Source: Margaritifera margaritifera (taxonomy: Eukaryota; Mollusca; Bivalvia; Unionida; Margaritiferidae). From it: 64,000 nucleotides of DNA. Under the pieces are notes generated by a model. It did no database searches. It saw nothing but the letters and a program-made list of their open reading frames with translations, and was not told the origin of the DNA. The first letter of the stretch is position 1. Every line of letters begins with the position of its first letter. Positions 24,455 through 36,169 of this stretch are shown one piece after another. A program made the position numbers and the translations under genes. Where the stretch lies: NCBI GenBank assembly GCA_029931535.1, contig JAQPZY010001555.1, positions 3,627,001 to 3,691,000 of the forward strand. Reading direction: 5' to 3'.

Positions 24455-25786
24455 ATGGATTCCATACATGTTACCGCGTCTAACAAGACAGTAGAATTAC
24501 AATCAATTGTGAATTATCCTGTGCAACAAAATGAGATACTGATTGCAGAAATAAACACCTACTATTCCTTGGAGGAAATCAATGATAGTGTGGCACACAA
24601 ATACCTTATCCCAAGTATCTTTGTTGGAATATTAATGGTCATCGGTGTGATAGGTAACGGTCTCGTACTTTACATTTATACTTTAAAATTCAAACCGAGC
24701 AGTCATCGTGTTTTCATTCTTGTGCTAGCGTTTGTTGATTTAATCACTTGCTCAATCGGCATGCCTTTCGTCATTGTCGATTTCAGGTATTCGCTTATTT
24801 TCTACTCGGTGTCAATATGTAAGACTTTGCGGTTTGTGAACTATTTCATGTGCCTAAGTTCAGTATTCATACTGACAGCTATCGCCGTGGATCGATATCG
24901 TAAGATTTGTCTCCCCTGGAGGAAACAGATGTCACTCTATATTGTACGCATGTCATGTTGTATTTCTCTAGCCTTGGGGTTTGCTGTATCCTGGCCGGCT
25001 CCAGTATTATTTGGTTATAGCACAACACAAACTGGTTACGGAAATTTAACTGGCGTCAGCTGTCAAACAGATGACAAATACAAGAACAAACCATATCAAG
25101 CATATTTCAAGTTTATGATCTTTTTCCTCCTATTTGGTGTGTTTCTAATTCTAACTACACTCTATTCTTTAATAGGGAGGCAGATTTATTGTCAGGGAAA
25201 GCACGCAAGGGAGCGAATTACAGAGAATTCACGACTAGTTCTGCAAAATGTACAGCAAATACAAACTGGTGTGAATGGAAATAATTCGATCGAAAAAGAC
25301 ACTAAAGATTGCAATAATGCCAATTGCGTTTCAATGTCTGATACACCTACGCCATCATGTACTGAGGAAGAGAATGGCTTGAGCAGAAATATAAATTCCA
25401 TAAGTGATTCCCTTATCAAGGATTCCCCAAACTCGAACACCAGCACCAACAAGAAAAAGATCAGACATAGAACCACTAGGCGATATTCCCGAAAAATAGA
25501 CTCTCTAGAGAAATGCCAGCAGAGAAGATACCGACGCCTATTCAGGACAACGTTCATGCTGTTTGTCATATCTGTTGTATTTTTCATTAGTTACTTTCCT
25601 CATTTTTTTCTCCTTGCTGTAACTTTTGTGAAAAATGACTTTGTATCAAGCATGTCGAATGCAGCGTTTGTGACGTATGTTGTAGGTATGTATTCCTTTT
25701 TTATCAACAATGTGGCAAACCCTCTCATTTACGGATTGTTTGATCCGAAATTCAGAAAAGAAATAAGGAATTTGTATAACCGTTGA
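24455..25786 (+). CDS. Intact orphan class A GPCR, probable neuropeptide-type receptor (copy 2)
   Basis: This 443-residue single-exon receptor in the plasma membrane would couple an extracellular ligand to G proteins. Seven hydrophobic segments lie at about 52-75, 86-108, 120-143, 165-186, 217-240, 362-388 and 403-426. Landmarks are GN in TM1 (N68), LAFVD in TM2 (D95), Cys122 at the start of TM3 paired by family precedent with Cys203 in ECL2, DRY at 146-148, and NPLIY at 422-426 with helix 8 (FDPKFRKEI). Possible N-glycosylation sites are N10 and N197. ICL3 is long (about 241-360), Ser/Asn-rich and then strongly basic. TM6 has SYFP instead of the usual CWxP. The ATG at 24455 is the first Met and is kept in all copies. 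The ligand is unknown. Resemblance is to lophotrochozoan peptide-receptor-like orphans. Confidence 0.93.
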   Translation: MDSIHVTASNKTVELQSIVNYPVQQNEILIAEINTYYSLEEINDSVAHKYLIPSIFVGILMVIGVIGNGLVLYIYTLKFKPSSHRVFILVLAFVDLITCSIGMPFVIVDFRYSLIFYSVSICKTLRFVNYFMCLSSVFILTAIAVDRYRKICLPWRKQMSLYIVRMSCCISLALGFAVSWPAPVLFGYSTTQTGYGNLTGVSCQTDDKYKNKPYQAYFKFMIFFLLFGVFLILTTLYSLIGRQIYCQGKHARERITENSRLVLQNVQQIQTGVNGNNSIEKDTKDCNNANCVSMSDTPTPSCTEEENGLSRNINSISDSLIKDSPNSNTSTNKKKIRHRTTRRYSRKIDSLEKCQQRRYRRLFRTTFMLFVISVVFFISYFPHFFLLAVTFVKNDFVSSMSNAAFVTYVVGMYSFFINNVANPLIYGLFDPKFRKEIRNLYNR

Positions 25787-26102
25787 CGTAAGTATCAGGA
25801 AAGCGTCCAATTAAGCTGGATCTGAAATGCTTGAATTAACCATTGAATTTTGAAAGAACATATACAAGAAAAATAATTGCATAAAAGAACATTTCGTAAG
25901 CGAAGATAAAAGTATTATATACTGTTATGAATACCAAAGAATCATTTTTCTCAGTTTACTTTGAAGGAAGAAACGGGTACATTTTAAGATTTCAAAATAT
26001 CTATGACATTACCGAAGTGTTGTTTAGAAACTGTCATGGTTTGTTCTTTCCTGAGTCCATTAGCTACAGTAAACGAGACGGAATTTAGTTGCTTTGCATG
26101 GA

Positions 26103-26108
26103 AATAAA
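26103..26108 (+). terminator. Poly(A) signal AATAAA of receptor copy 2
   Basis: It lies 317 bp after the stop codon, in a block kept at the same place after copies 3 and 4. Confidence 0.5.
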
Positions 26109-26159
26109 AACAAATAATACATGCATATTTTAATCTTGTTTCATGAAACATCTTCTAAA

Positions 26160-26187
26160 ACTCTCTCTCTCTCTCTTTCTCTCTCTC

Positions 26188-26254
<67 letters not shown>
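26160..26254. repeat. (CT)n(TA)n composite microsatellite after receptor copy 2
   Basis: A CT run, then about 65 bp of TA. A short GAGAGAGAGAG follows at 26283-26293, making a CT/AG inverted pair around the TA core. Confidence 0.95.
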
Positions 26255-26258
<4 letters not shown>

Positions 26259-26299
26259 TGTGTTTAGCTGTTTACAAAATAAGAGAGAGAGAGATTAAG

Positions 26300-27218
26300 C
26301 TGTGTTTTCTAATATAGTCATGCGCTTTTACAAAAATTTCAAATCATATGCATGAACACATTTAACTTTGTCTAGTGTTTTAGCGTCAAAGCTGTTATTT
26401 TGTAATCTTTGGAGACATTGTTCAAACTTTTCCCAATTACAAGTAGTGTGTACATGAATAAGTATGACCACCATAACAATTTTGAAATATCCAGGCTGGG
26501 TGGGCTCTCGCCCACACCCAGTAAATAAAAACATAAAATGATCCAGTGATAATTTATAATTAAATCCTCTGCTTTGTATGTCATTATATAGTGTCAAATA
26601 CAGTGTTGGCAAGTAAGAACAGTGTCACAACAAGAGATTCGTTGGATTTCTAAACGATAGGTTGGTATTTTGTATCTCGGCAGAGATGAACCGTCTCTTT
26701 ATAATGTGGACCACACCATAACATGAAACAGTGATATAATACGTCAGAGTAGAAAGAAACAGTGACGTAGTTGAACACCAAAGAAGAACGATATTTTTAA
26801 ATATATCAATCTTTCCCACAGCAAAAACAATTAATAGTAAAACATGTACTGAAACGATTTTGTTTGAATAACTCATTGATGAATATTTCTATTCTAAGTC
26901 AACCGATTTAAAAGCAAATTTTTAAAAAAGTACCAGTCGCATTAACACGTCTTTCAGCTAGAATATAATTAAAACCTATACCTAAGTACAATTTAAACAT
27001 TATCTTCACTAAAAGAGTATAGATATATTTCAGAGAAATGTAAAAAGGTACATATTGTATGGTGGTAACAATAAAGGTATGTGTATATTTTTCAATGAAA
27101 TCTAAGCGTATTAAAAGACGATCATCATTCCTAAACTTCGACAATTTAGTTCTCTAAAGGTGAAACTTAACGTAACTATCAGACTTATGAAACAGCCTAC
27201 TCAAGATGTTGAAAATAT
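26300..27218. repeat. Unit tail block, unit 2
   Basis: This AT-rich non-coding block is shared with 47250-48770 and partly with 63240-64000. Minus-strand frames here (26328-27144) are chance frames. The last 14 bases are the left copy of a target-site duplication. Confidence 0.65.
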
Positions 27219-29406
27219 ATTTTGTATTGAACATAATTTGGCTGGATTTTAGATGTTCCCCTACATCAACACCTGACCTGGTGTATAGGGCATTACCTTA
27301 AATAGTTTTGCATCCAGATATTTACATATGTTTCCTAACTTAAACACAACATACACATATGCACACACACAGACACATACATTCACAAATATTGTACACA
27401 AAGACACACTTGCATACAAACCCAAGGTGTTTTAAATTGCCTGTTTGTTGCTTGTTTTTGTTTTTGCTTTTTTTTATAAATACTATTGTTTTCTTTGCCC
27501 ACCCCCAAGTGAAAGTGACGAAAATGTAAAAACAAAAGAGCTATATAATGATCATGTACCAAAAGTTCACAATAGGGTCCACTTTTTCTTAAACTCATCA
27601 CTTCTGTTAGTCACTTTGGCGACATATTTTTCCAGCGTTTTAGATGATAAAAATTTTGTATGATAATAGGTGAGATTTGGGATTTTTTATGCACAACGTG
27701 ATCTGTATTAAACATTTTGCAATCAAATTAGGAAGTTAATACAATCATCAAAGTTGTTATTTCCTATCAAGACATCTTTTCGTGTAATTTTAAAATTTGG
27801 ATCGTAAGTTTGGATCCATTTAAAAACTAATTTCCAAAACTGTTCAGTAACTAATTTTCTTTTTCCACTTCACTGATATCTTTGCGATAAGAGCAATGTA
27901 CTGTATGCAGTTATTATTTTTTGTTGTTTGTTTTATTTCATCAACAGTTAATAGAGATCCTTGTGCTTCACAAAGATATTGAATAAGTACAACACCGTTT
28001 TTTCTCCACCTTTTGTATGATCAAAAATTATCTTTCGTAGCTAAGTTAAGAATATCTTGAGACAAGTATTCATGAACAGTGGATGGTTGATGTTTCCATT
28101 GTGATAAAGCATAAATAATATGACGCCAAAAAATATTTGTAGTTGATTTAAAAATTATTTCAATTTAGTTTTCGTAATTTAGATAACAGTGCACAGCCAG
28201 ATTTTCCAAATATTTGTTCAGAAACCAGTTTTTGCCATAAACAATCTTCGTTTAATAAATGACACCTAATCCAGGAAAGGTTTATATAACACACAAATGA
28301 GTACAAGTTAATCATATTTAATCCCCTTTCCTTAAAAGAAGATTTAAGAGCGTCTCTTTTAACCCTCTCAGTTTTACCGCCCCAAATGAACTAGAAAAAT
28401 AATGTATTCAGCTCATTTTCTATATGGAGTGGAGGATTTGGTAGAGCTGCAAAAATATGAATAAATGTAGGGAAAATCAAGGATTTTATCAAAGTAATTT
28501 TGTCAGTAAGGGATACATTTATTCTGCTCCACCAGCCAAGCGGTTTCTTTACTTCCTTGAACTTCGTCGAATAATTAAGGTCTACCATAAACGTCATTTT
28601 AGATCTGCATTGTTGTCTTGAAGGACCAAGGAGAACAATTTAATAAAAGAAAAGCATCCCCATCGTACTGCCCTAATTTACACTCCATTTAGTTATAGAA
28701 AAGGCCTGTAATGTTTTGTGTTCTTTTATTAGTTCTATTGCAAGAAGTTCAATTCCTATTATAAATAAATAGGGTGCTAAAGGGTCTCCCTGGCGACAAC
28801 CTCTCTCGAAAGTAGAAAATGGGGATGTATGTCCATTATTAATGACACAACTTTTTGATTTATTGCCAAAATATTCTGAACCAGTGAAAAATGGATTATC
28901 CAAAGTTAAAAGATTCAGAGCATTTTCCAAAAAGTCCCATTCAACCGAGTCGAAAGCTTTTTCAAAGTCTATCAGTAGGAGAAGACCAGATTCACTTTTT
29001 CCCTCAAGATGTTGCGTCAGGTCATGCAAAATTCTCGTGTTTTCACAAATAAATCTACCTTTCATAAAAAAACTCTTTTGGCTGTCACTAATGATAAAAG
29101 GGAGAACTTTCTTGACCATATTAGCAACAGATGCTGAACCAATCTTGCAGTCTACATTAATTAGTGAGATTGGTCTCCATTTTGTTTTACGTTTCCTGTC
29201 TTTATCTTCTTTTGGAATGCAAGTAATGATTCCGTGAGACTGAAATTCTGAAAAATGTTGCATATCGTATCCAGGGTTTAGAGACCAAAACAGAAAATCT
29301 CCAAGATCTTTTCAAAAGAATTTGTAGAATTCAACAAAATCCATCGAAACCAGAGCTAGTTTCATTCTTCATATTTTTCAGTGCTAAACCACAGTCCTGA
29401 AACTAT
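27219..29406 (-). mobile_element. L1/Tx1-like non-LTR retrotransposon (LINE), degraded, with target-site duplication
   Basis: Bases 27205-27218 and 29407-29420 form a 14-bp duplication with one mismatch, and the paralogous site at about 48760-48775 is uninterrupted. The minus frame 28673-29263 encodes RT fingers and palm: ISLINVDCK, then DFEKAFDSVEW, then GCRQGDPLAPYLF. The following YADD-containing block is missing: the next homologous part (minus frame ending near 28391, then FIWGGKTERVK) is already the thumb or connection region. The C-terminal part continues in broken frames to about 27650, followed by a 3'UTR with CA-rich sequence. It cannot be active. Confidence 0.85.
28673..29263 (-). 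pseudogene. LINE reverse-transcriptase domain fragment
   Basis: This is a 196-residue open stretch of RT palm/fingers (Pfam RVT_1 type) containing FEKAFDSVEW and GCRQGDPLAPYLF. It stops just before the place where the catalytic (Y/F)xDD is expected. In LINEs this enzyme copies its RNA at a nicked target site. Confidence 0.85.
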
Positions 29407-29420
29407 GATGTTGAAACTAT

Positions 29421-29975
29421 TGCGTACATAGAGTTTACCATTGAACAAGATGTATGAATATAAGGAACAAAAGTAACATAATTAATGACAATCAACATTT
29501 ACTGGATATTTTACATACCATTGGGCAAGAAATAATAAAAAATGCAAGATACATGTTGAAATGATTTATTAGCAAACACTGCACGTAGATAATTATGAAC
29601 CGCTCAGGGGAAGAAAATATATAGATTTGCTTGAATATGTTGAGCACAAAAAATATTCAGTCAATATAAAAAATAAAGATAATAGGTATATACGATATAA
29701 TGCTAAATACACCAAGAGATCAAGCAGATAGACGATCAAAATACAATTAAGATAGAAATTGGTTACACTGGTGTCTGGTGAAAATAGAGATGATTGGAAA
29801 ATTGAGAATGTGTATGACGTTCTGGAAAGGTGAGAGAACGCTAATGAAAGTAACCACATTAAACAGGTTAATTATCTGAAATAGAGACATTTGTTGTCTG
29901 CAACAAGATGCCCTGGAGGGACAACATTCATGTTGACATGTGAATCATATTCGTTTCAAGCGATGCTAATAACAA
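29421..29975. repeat. Unit block between the LINE and the Polinton fragment
   Basis: This non-coding AT-rich sequence is shared with 48776-49430. Confidence 0.6.
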
Positions 29976-30305
29976 ATGACGGAAAGACAATTGTGTTGGA
30001 ATAAAATATTTACCAATATTCATGTCATCACCAAAAACAAGCAACATAGGCAGAAAGATATCTGCAAAAAATGCTTGAATATTTTCAATACACCAGTAAA
30101 ATTACCAGAACACAAAAGACAATGGCACAGTGCAGACATCTCGTTAAATAAAATGCCTGAGGAAGGCTCCATAGTGTACAAAGAATTATTCTCGATAACG
30201 GCAAACGCTATTGCATTTACAGAGGATGAAAACGAAGTAGGAAACACAGCTGTTCTGTTGCTGAGATTCATTCCTTTCAAAGTGGATTCTGCCATAGCTG
30301 CTTAA
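29976..30305 (+). pseudogene. Polinton-like DNA polymerase B N-terminal fragment, unit 2
   Basis: The open frame (110 codons) contains a CKKC...H...H putative zinc finger and aligns with 49430-49680, which continues into recognisable protein-primed polymerase sequence. Here the polymerase part breaks off near 30310 and other Polinton genes follow at once, which implies an internal deletion. Such polymerases replicate linear elements from a terminal protein primer. Confidence 0.55.
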
Positions 30306-30474
30306 AATGAAGAGGGAAACATGTATCACGTTAACTGAGAATTTGTACACCCTCATAATCTCCCTGTCAGTAAATCGTATTTTGACAGTGTCAATATTAG
30401 TATAAAATGATATCTTGGATAAAATATTCTATTCCCCAAAGGAAAAGTCACCATGAAACTACATTTTCGAAAAC

Positions 30475-30890
30475 GTGTATCCATTAAGTTGTAATAGATG
30501 TATCCTGTATACCGAGGAGCCGCTGTACAACGAGGATATGGTGTTGGAGATAATGTTAAAATCAGCTTTTCGCACGGTAGCACCCATCTTAAAACCGATG
30601 GTGACTCGAGAATTTCATGCCTTAAAAGACGAAGCTTTGACTCAAGGAAAAGAATTTCTTCAAAATGTACTCATCGACAAATAAAATCCTAAAGAAGCCT
30701 TCACGAAAGCAGGAAACAATGTGTTGCTTCAGTCAGGAAAAGAACCTCTAGGGCGCCGAGACACTCCTATAAATTGGCTTAACGCTTCTGAAGAAGGTAG
30801 TAATTCCTCCTCTACGCCTCCAGCAAGGACAAAGAAGAAAGAGACGTCGCAAACCCTTCAGATCTCCTAGACACGATCCGAAAAAGAATA
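30475..30890 (+). pseudogene. Polinton small core/minor-capsid-like gene remnant
   Basis: Two overlapping plus frames (30498-30692 and 30475-30684) together resemble the short Polinton proteins that start with a PVYRG-like, Gly-rich segment and continue as a Lys-rich helix. The visible pieces are MYPVYRGAAVQRGYG and, in the other frame, ALTQGKEFLQNVL. A frameshift lies near 30560, and a basic tail follows in broken frames. Assignment is by memory of family appearance. Confidence 0.5.
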
Positions 30891-30899
30891 AGAACAACA

Positions 30900-31600
30900 G
30901 CTGTCAGAGAATTGGACGTTTATGATTACTGAATAAAAATAGAAAAAAAGTATTCACCGAGAGTCTTACGAATATTCCAACTTAGAACTCGATCGGTTTG
31001 CTATGCCACCGACGATGAAGACGATCAAAAAATCAGAGTGGGTAGAATTTCACGCTTTGTCGATTTGACCACTTCAGCACCAATCGGATTTGAAATCAAA
31101 TGACAAACCGAAGATTACATTGATCTGAATAAGATTTACTTGTAGTTGAAAGTCAAAGTTCTCAAAACGGACTGCAGCAATCTAGTGGACGATGCCAGAG
31201 TAGCTGCCGTCAACAATTTTATATATTGATTGTTCAACGAAATGGATTTTTACTTCCATTACAAATTAGTCAGCAGTAGCATGGACACTTATATCTACCG
31301 AGCGAACCTGGAAAATATTGTGACGTTCGGAAAAGAAGCCAAGAACACACATCTGAATGCTTCGTGGTGTGGAAACCTGACACTTTGGACAAGTTTAACA
31401 ACACAGTTGACTGCGGATGACGATGTTCACAGTATTGGATTCAACGACAACCGAAAGAAAACGAGAAAAGGACGTGGCTTAGAAATGATGGAGCGTTTAC
31501 ACTTGGACATGTGGTTGCAAGAGAATTATTTGTTGAATGGAGTGGATGTAAGTCTGAGACCGAATCGAAGTAGTATCGAGCTCCATTTGATGGTTAATGC
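30900..31600 (+). pseudogene. Polinton capsid-like protein remnant, N-terminal part
   Basis: The open frame 31230-31772 has LVSSSMDTYIYRANLEN, then GKEAKNTHL, then MMERLHLDMWLQE and LLNGVDV. This sequence order matches a conserved Polinton structural protein that I take to be the major-capsid-type gene. Upstream, 30950-31200 gives earlier parts in broken frames. From about 31600 the frame runs into dispersed repeat A (GTGCTAATGTTTGGCAG), so the last 55 or so codons are not part of the gene. It is truncated and inactive. Confidence 0.65.
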
Positions 31601-32640
31601 AACTAACAATGTGCTAATGTTTGGCAGAACGGTGAATGGAGTCAGCGATCCATCAATTGGAAAAATGAAATGGCCCTCCCGTCTGCCATCGTGCTTCTTT
31701 CATATGCTTACACTATGGGAAATATGTGGGTTCCTTGTGTCAGCCATCTTTCTTTTGTTGAAACGTGGCTAACCATTGGTTACATTTTGGTTGGAATCAT
31801 TTCGTCTCAAAACCACAACTAGGGTCAGTAGTTATAGAAGCTAATATTGAGATTTAACAATGCAGATTGACCACTCTTCATCTCTGTAGAAATTAACATT
31901 ACGGATATCACTATATGGCCCTATAGAAATGTACCATTATGGGCTACTATGAGTAATTTAAAATCATGGTCACTATGACCCTGTATGGAATCTTAATATT
32001 GTGGGTCATTATGGGATAATATGGAAATTTGACATGCGAATGGAAAATGATGGAAAGGTACACACCCAATTGAAAATGATCACATACTTTTACAGATCGA
32101 CACACGTCCTTACAATCGGACACCCTCTCTTACAAACTAATATGTGTAATGGTGAATATAATATGTTAGGTAAGATAAGTAATACCTATTCTTACACACC
32201 AACAAACATTCACAGAGACAAACCCCTACAAAGACAAACCTCTACACTTACAAGAGGATCACTAAAACAAATATTTCGAGTCAAACACTCAGACACTTAA
32301 AACTAAATTAATGAGTACAAAGAGGAGTATGTTATAATATTATAACAATCATATGTACTTACAATGCAGCACTTATTCTCGCAAACCAGCTATGGGGATA
32401 GTATATGGAACGATAACTAGCACACACTCTTACAATCCTACACCAACACTTGCAAACTAATATTTCTAGGATAGATAAGGGTTATGATAGGATCACTAAC
32501 ACACAAGCTTATAATCCAAATCTCACGCACATAAAAACCAATGATAAGGTGTAATGAGTCTCTTATTAGAAGATCACTAACACACTCCCCATTGTAATAT
32601 GATGAAAATATCCTCGTCACTGCCTTGGTCTTGTGTGTTC
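31600..32640. repeat. Dispersed repeat A, copy 3
   Basis: Same element as 5510-6530 and 14880-15850. Here its left end abuts the capsid-like fragment. Confidence 0.7.
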
Positions 32641-32799
32641 CCTAAAGTACACAATTCAAAAACTTCAAAAGTTTTCTTCTTAGTGAACCGAACTTGGCAA
32701 TTATTAACTTCTGTTCATGCTCTATGAAACAAAACAAAATGACCAGGATCCTTCGACCCGTGTAAGAGATATTGTGTTTACAAAAAAGGGACTTTTTGC

Positions 32800-33870
32800 T
32801 ATAAATCAATCCGCAGCTTGACAGTCCGATTTCCAGTTAACAGACAAACAGTAACTTCTAGACTACTAGTGAAATCGAATAATAAGTCGACAGTGATTTC
32901 TATCGTCAGCCTGACACTATTGTTTCAAGTCGTATAAATAGAATTATGGATATTTCTCTGCAGTGACCTGTGATTTAAAATTTTTGAATCGGACAGTGTA
33001 AGCGTATTCTGTCTTTCAAAATGTTCTTTTAGAAAACAAATTGCTTTCTGGTTGAATACAGAAATAATTCTTGGGTGCTACCGTACGACTTTCCCTCTTG
33101 GACGACCTTCAGCTCGCTGGACGGCGGTGATGGTGGTTGTTGTAATGCATACGGATCGATTATCTCAACCTATAACTCGCCTAGGTGCACTCGTGTCGGG
33201 TGCCACATAATGTTATTTTCATCGACATCGCTTCACTTCTGGATTCTCGATAGTGTATTTTATGATGACATCCATTTGAAGTATACCATACTTGTATTCG
33301 ATTGTATTCTCTATTGAGCTATATCTAGAGACACGACGTAAGACGGCCGAATTGTTCAGTGAGACATAGACCTTCAACGAATCTAGATGGAAAAGCAGCA
33401 AAACATCAAACGTCTGGTGAGAGATTTAATTGAAGTGATTCGAAATTACATGCTGTCAAACAGGACATATTCGGTAACTTAATGAAGATGCCTGTTATGT
33501 ATGCTAAGACAAAGTTCATTGGGCACCAGACTGCCCACAACGCCAAAGAAAAACAATCACTCATATTGAGAATCGTCAAACCTTGTCTCGAGACAAGAAT
33601 AAAGATTAGTGTGTTATGTGTCGCATACATGGGCACAGGTTCCCAGACTGTCCACAATGCAAACGGACTGTGGAAGTAGAGTTAAAGGCGAGAAACAAAG
33701 AGAGAGTAAAGGAGGAGTTTGCGAAAAAGGAATAAGTCACTCACTCGGAGAATTCAAACTAAGACGCTAACAAGACAGATGCACTGTGTAAAACAAAAAC
33801 AAACACAAAATAACGGACATTTCCGAAATGATGTGCTTGAAATTTTCTGTTTTTCATATTCACACGTGTG
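32800..33870 (+). pseudogene. Gag-like CCHC zinc-knuckle segment with leader, copy 3
   Basis: This is the best copy. An ATG at 33386 opens a 32-codon frame (MEKQQNIKRLVRDL at its start). At 33493 the frame gives CYVC, TAA, DKV, His, WAPD, Cys: a full C-x2-C-x4-H-x4-C knuckle apart from the stop. In the same frame 117 bases later, CVMCRIHGHRFPDC gives a second, complete knuckle. A Lys/Glu-rich tail follows. A leader with a TCGGGTGCCA-type motif precedes it. An LTR-element nucleocapsid origin is likely; no pol gene is present. Confidence 0.6.
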
Positions 33871-33940
33871 TACCAAATGTAAGCCATGGCTAAACATTTC
33901 TGACTATTTTATTATTCCCCTCATACCTTCTCGAATCATA

Positions 33941-34265
33941 TATAGGGATCGGACCACTAATTCATTTCCCATAGAACTTAATGTTAATATATTATAAAAT
34001 AAAAATAAATTCTTCACTAGCTTGGCATATTAACCACACATGGATCCATTCATTAAAGTTAGAGAATTTTTTTTCAGCCTTAAAAATCATATGCTTCGCA
34101 GCATGTTTTCGAGTCTCGTGATGCTATACAGGGGGGGGGGGTCACTGGTCTGCACCTAATAACATAGCCTCGCACCAAGAGTACATATGCTATTTTGTCA
34201 GCAGGAAATTAAATACCGGCTATCAAAATAAAAGTAAATATTTTTTGTCAGCTATAGTACATAGA
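33941..34265. repeat. Left 320-bp direct repeat
   Basis: Almost identical to 35739-36059. The main difference is the length of a G run near 34131-34140. Confidence 0.9.
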
Positions 34266-34392
34266 TTGAAGTTTGTGAAATTAATACTGGAACAAAATTG
34301 AACCCATTTATTACCCAATGGGCACATCTCAAAAGATTTAGTACTCTATTTTGTATTCCCCCACCAGTAGACTGGTTCCCTGGCTGTAAAAT

Positions 34393-34414
34393 AATTAGTG
34401 GTCCGATACCTATA
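34393..34414 (-). repeat. Inverted copy of the repeat end
   Basis: The reverse complement matches 33941-33962 at 21 of 22 positions. Confidence 0.85.
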
Positions 34415-35301
34415 CCGAACATACATTTTTGTCATTTTTGTATATTGACAACCTTAGGCACCAAGTATGTACTATACTAACTTGGGTGATATTCTAAGTG
34501 CACTAAATGGTAATAATGAACACTTATGTAATGCCTATAGATGATAAGAATGAATGTTGTATTTCAAGAATGTTTACCATGTTCATATATTATAGATGTA
34601 GATAACTGAATAAATGCAGTGACTGTAATAGCTTGTCTCATGGTTTTATTTATTTCCTGTGTGTCTGCTATTCAGATATGCATCCATGAAATATCCACCT
34701 ATAAGCATTATGTAATAAGAGAATAGTAAATTTTGCACACACCGAATCAAGTATATGAATGGTTGTTAACTACCGGCTGGGGAAAATGACATTTTAGAAG
34801 ATATTTCTCAACACTAACACACAATGGTCTGAAAGTTTAAATATAGTAATTCAAAGAAGTTTACCTTGAAATGTAACATTCATGAGGAATTTCCATGCAC
34901 AATGTCATAGCGCAGTACATTACAGCAACAATGGGCCTATGGAGTCTAAAGTGAAACTGTGCTGAGCTTCTGAGTGCCCCATAGCAATAAACTCCAGTGT
35001 GGCTATGCAACTGAAAAGAAGACATAGAAAACATATTATTGATAGGACAGTTTACAACAAAAAGAAAGCATACAAACATAATAGATGTAAAAAGGCAGCA
35101 CTTTTATACAGATTCAATGAGAAATATCAAGAGGAGATGAATTATGCAAAAGGCAGATTGTTATGTAATATCAGACAGAAACCCAGAGCTAAATATGACA
35201 AGAGTATAAAAGATCTACCTTGAATAAGATCCATTCTATTTAACAGATGGATTTGTGGCATTTGGTTCATAGTCCCTGGTCTTTACAGTGATCTCTCTCT
35301 C

Positions 35302-35376
<75 letters not shown>

Positions 35377-35738
35377 AGAATGGGGTTTCAAAACTAAATG
35401 GTCAATGTTCACACACATTTTTTCATTACACAAGGGACTAACATTAAGAGACTGATTTTTCACTAAGTCATGTGTAATATTCTTTTTATCATATATGAAA
35501 ATCTGTTTGTTGTTAAATAGGAAATAGTGCCATCAACCCGTCTCAGTTAATGCTTCCCATAGCCAGATTACACAACCATGCTTGTTTTCCATAATTCTTT
35601 ACTTTTTCACTAGTATCTACTCTAAATTGCTCCATAAATGATCCATTTTACTATAATTACTCTTAAATCAACCAATGATACTCAAACGGACTATGAGATG
35701 CACTTGGTTGTCATGGATACACACACTACCCCCATCCC
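34415..35738. other. Unique core of the insertion
   Basis: This holds no recognised gene. A Lys/Arg-rich frame at 34999-35223 and its antisense frame at 34861-35079 are both unassigned. A CT run occupies about 35290-35373. Confidence 0.4.
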
Positions 35739-36059
35739 TATAGGGATCGGACCACTAATTCATTTCCCATAGAACTTAATGTTAATATATTATAAAATAA
35801 AAATAAATTCTTCACTAGCTTGGCATATTAACCACACATGGATCCATTCATTAAAGTTAGAGAATTTTTTTTCAGCCTTAAAAATCATATGCTTCGCAGC
35901 ATGTTTTCGAGTCTCGTGATGCTATACAGGGGGGATCACTGGTCTGCACCTAATAACATAGCCTCGCACCAAGAGTACATATGCTATTTTGTCAGCAGGA
36001 AATTAAATACCGGCTATCAAAATAAAAGTAAATATTTTTTGTCAGCTATAGTACATAGA
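35739..36059. repeat. Right 320-bp direct repeat
   Basis: Partner of 33941-34265. The ordinary unit sequence resumes right after it (TGTGTTTTAAACATGAA). Confidence 0.9.
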
Positions 36060-36138
36060 CCTATATGTGTGTATATGTTTGTGTTTTAAACATGAAAAGG
36101 AAGATGGATTTCCAACGAGCTTCAAAAATTATAATGAG

Positions 36139-36169
<31 letters not shown>

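Larger units (their letters stand above)
33941..36059. mobile_element. Insertion bounded by 320-bp direct repeats
   Basis: The paralogous sites at about 20098 and 56782 lack this segment. Its outer edges coincide with the outer edges of two nearly identical direct repeats (33941-34265 and 35739-36059), as for an LTR element. However, the repeats do not start TG or end CA, and I see no primer-binding site or polypurine tract. A 22-bp inverted copy of the left end lies inside at 34393-34414, as in a terminal-inverted-repeat element. The core has no recognised gene. Confidence 0.6.

Noticed and set aside
25192..25587. 131-codon minus-strand frame inside receptor copy 2
   Set aside because: Antisense shadow of ICL3. 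The same shadow occurs in the pseudogene copies (46045-46284, 62025-62306) and simply follows receptor sequence identity.
28842..29237. 131-codon plus-strand frame
   Set aside because: Antisense shadow of the LINE reverse-transcriptase frame at 28673-29263.
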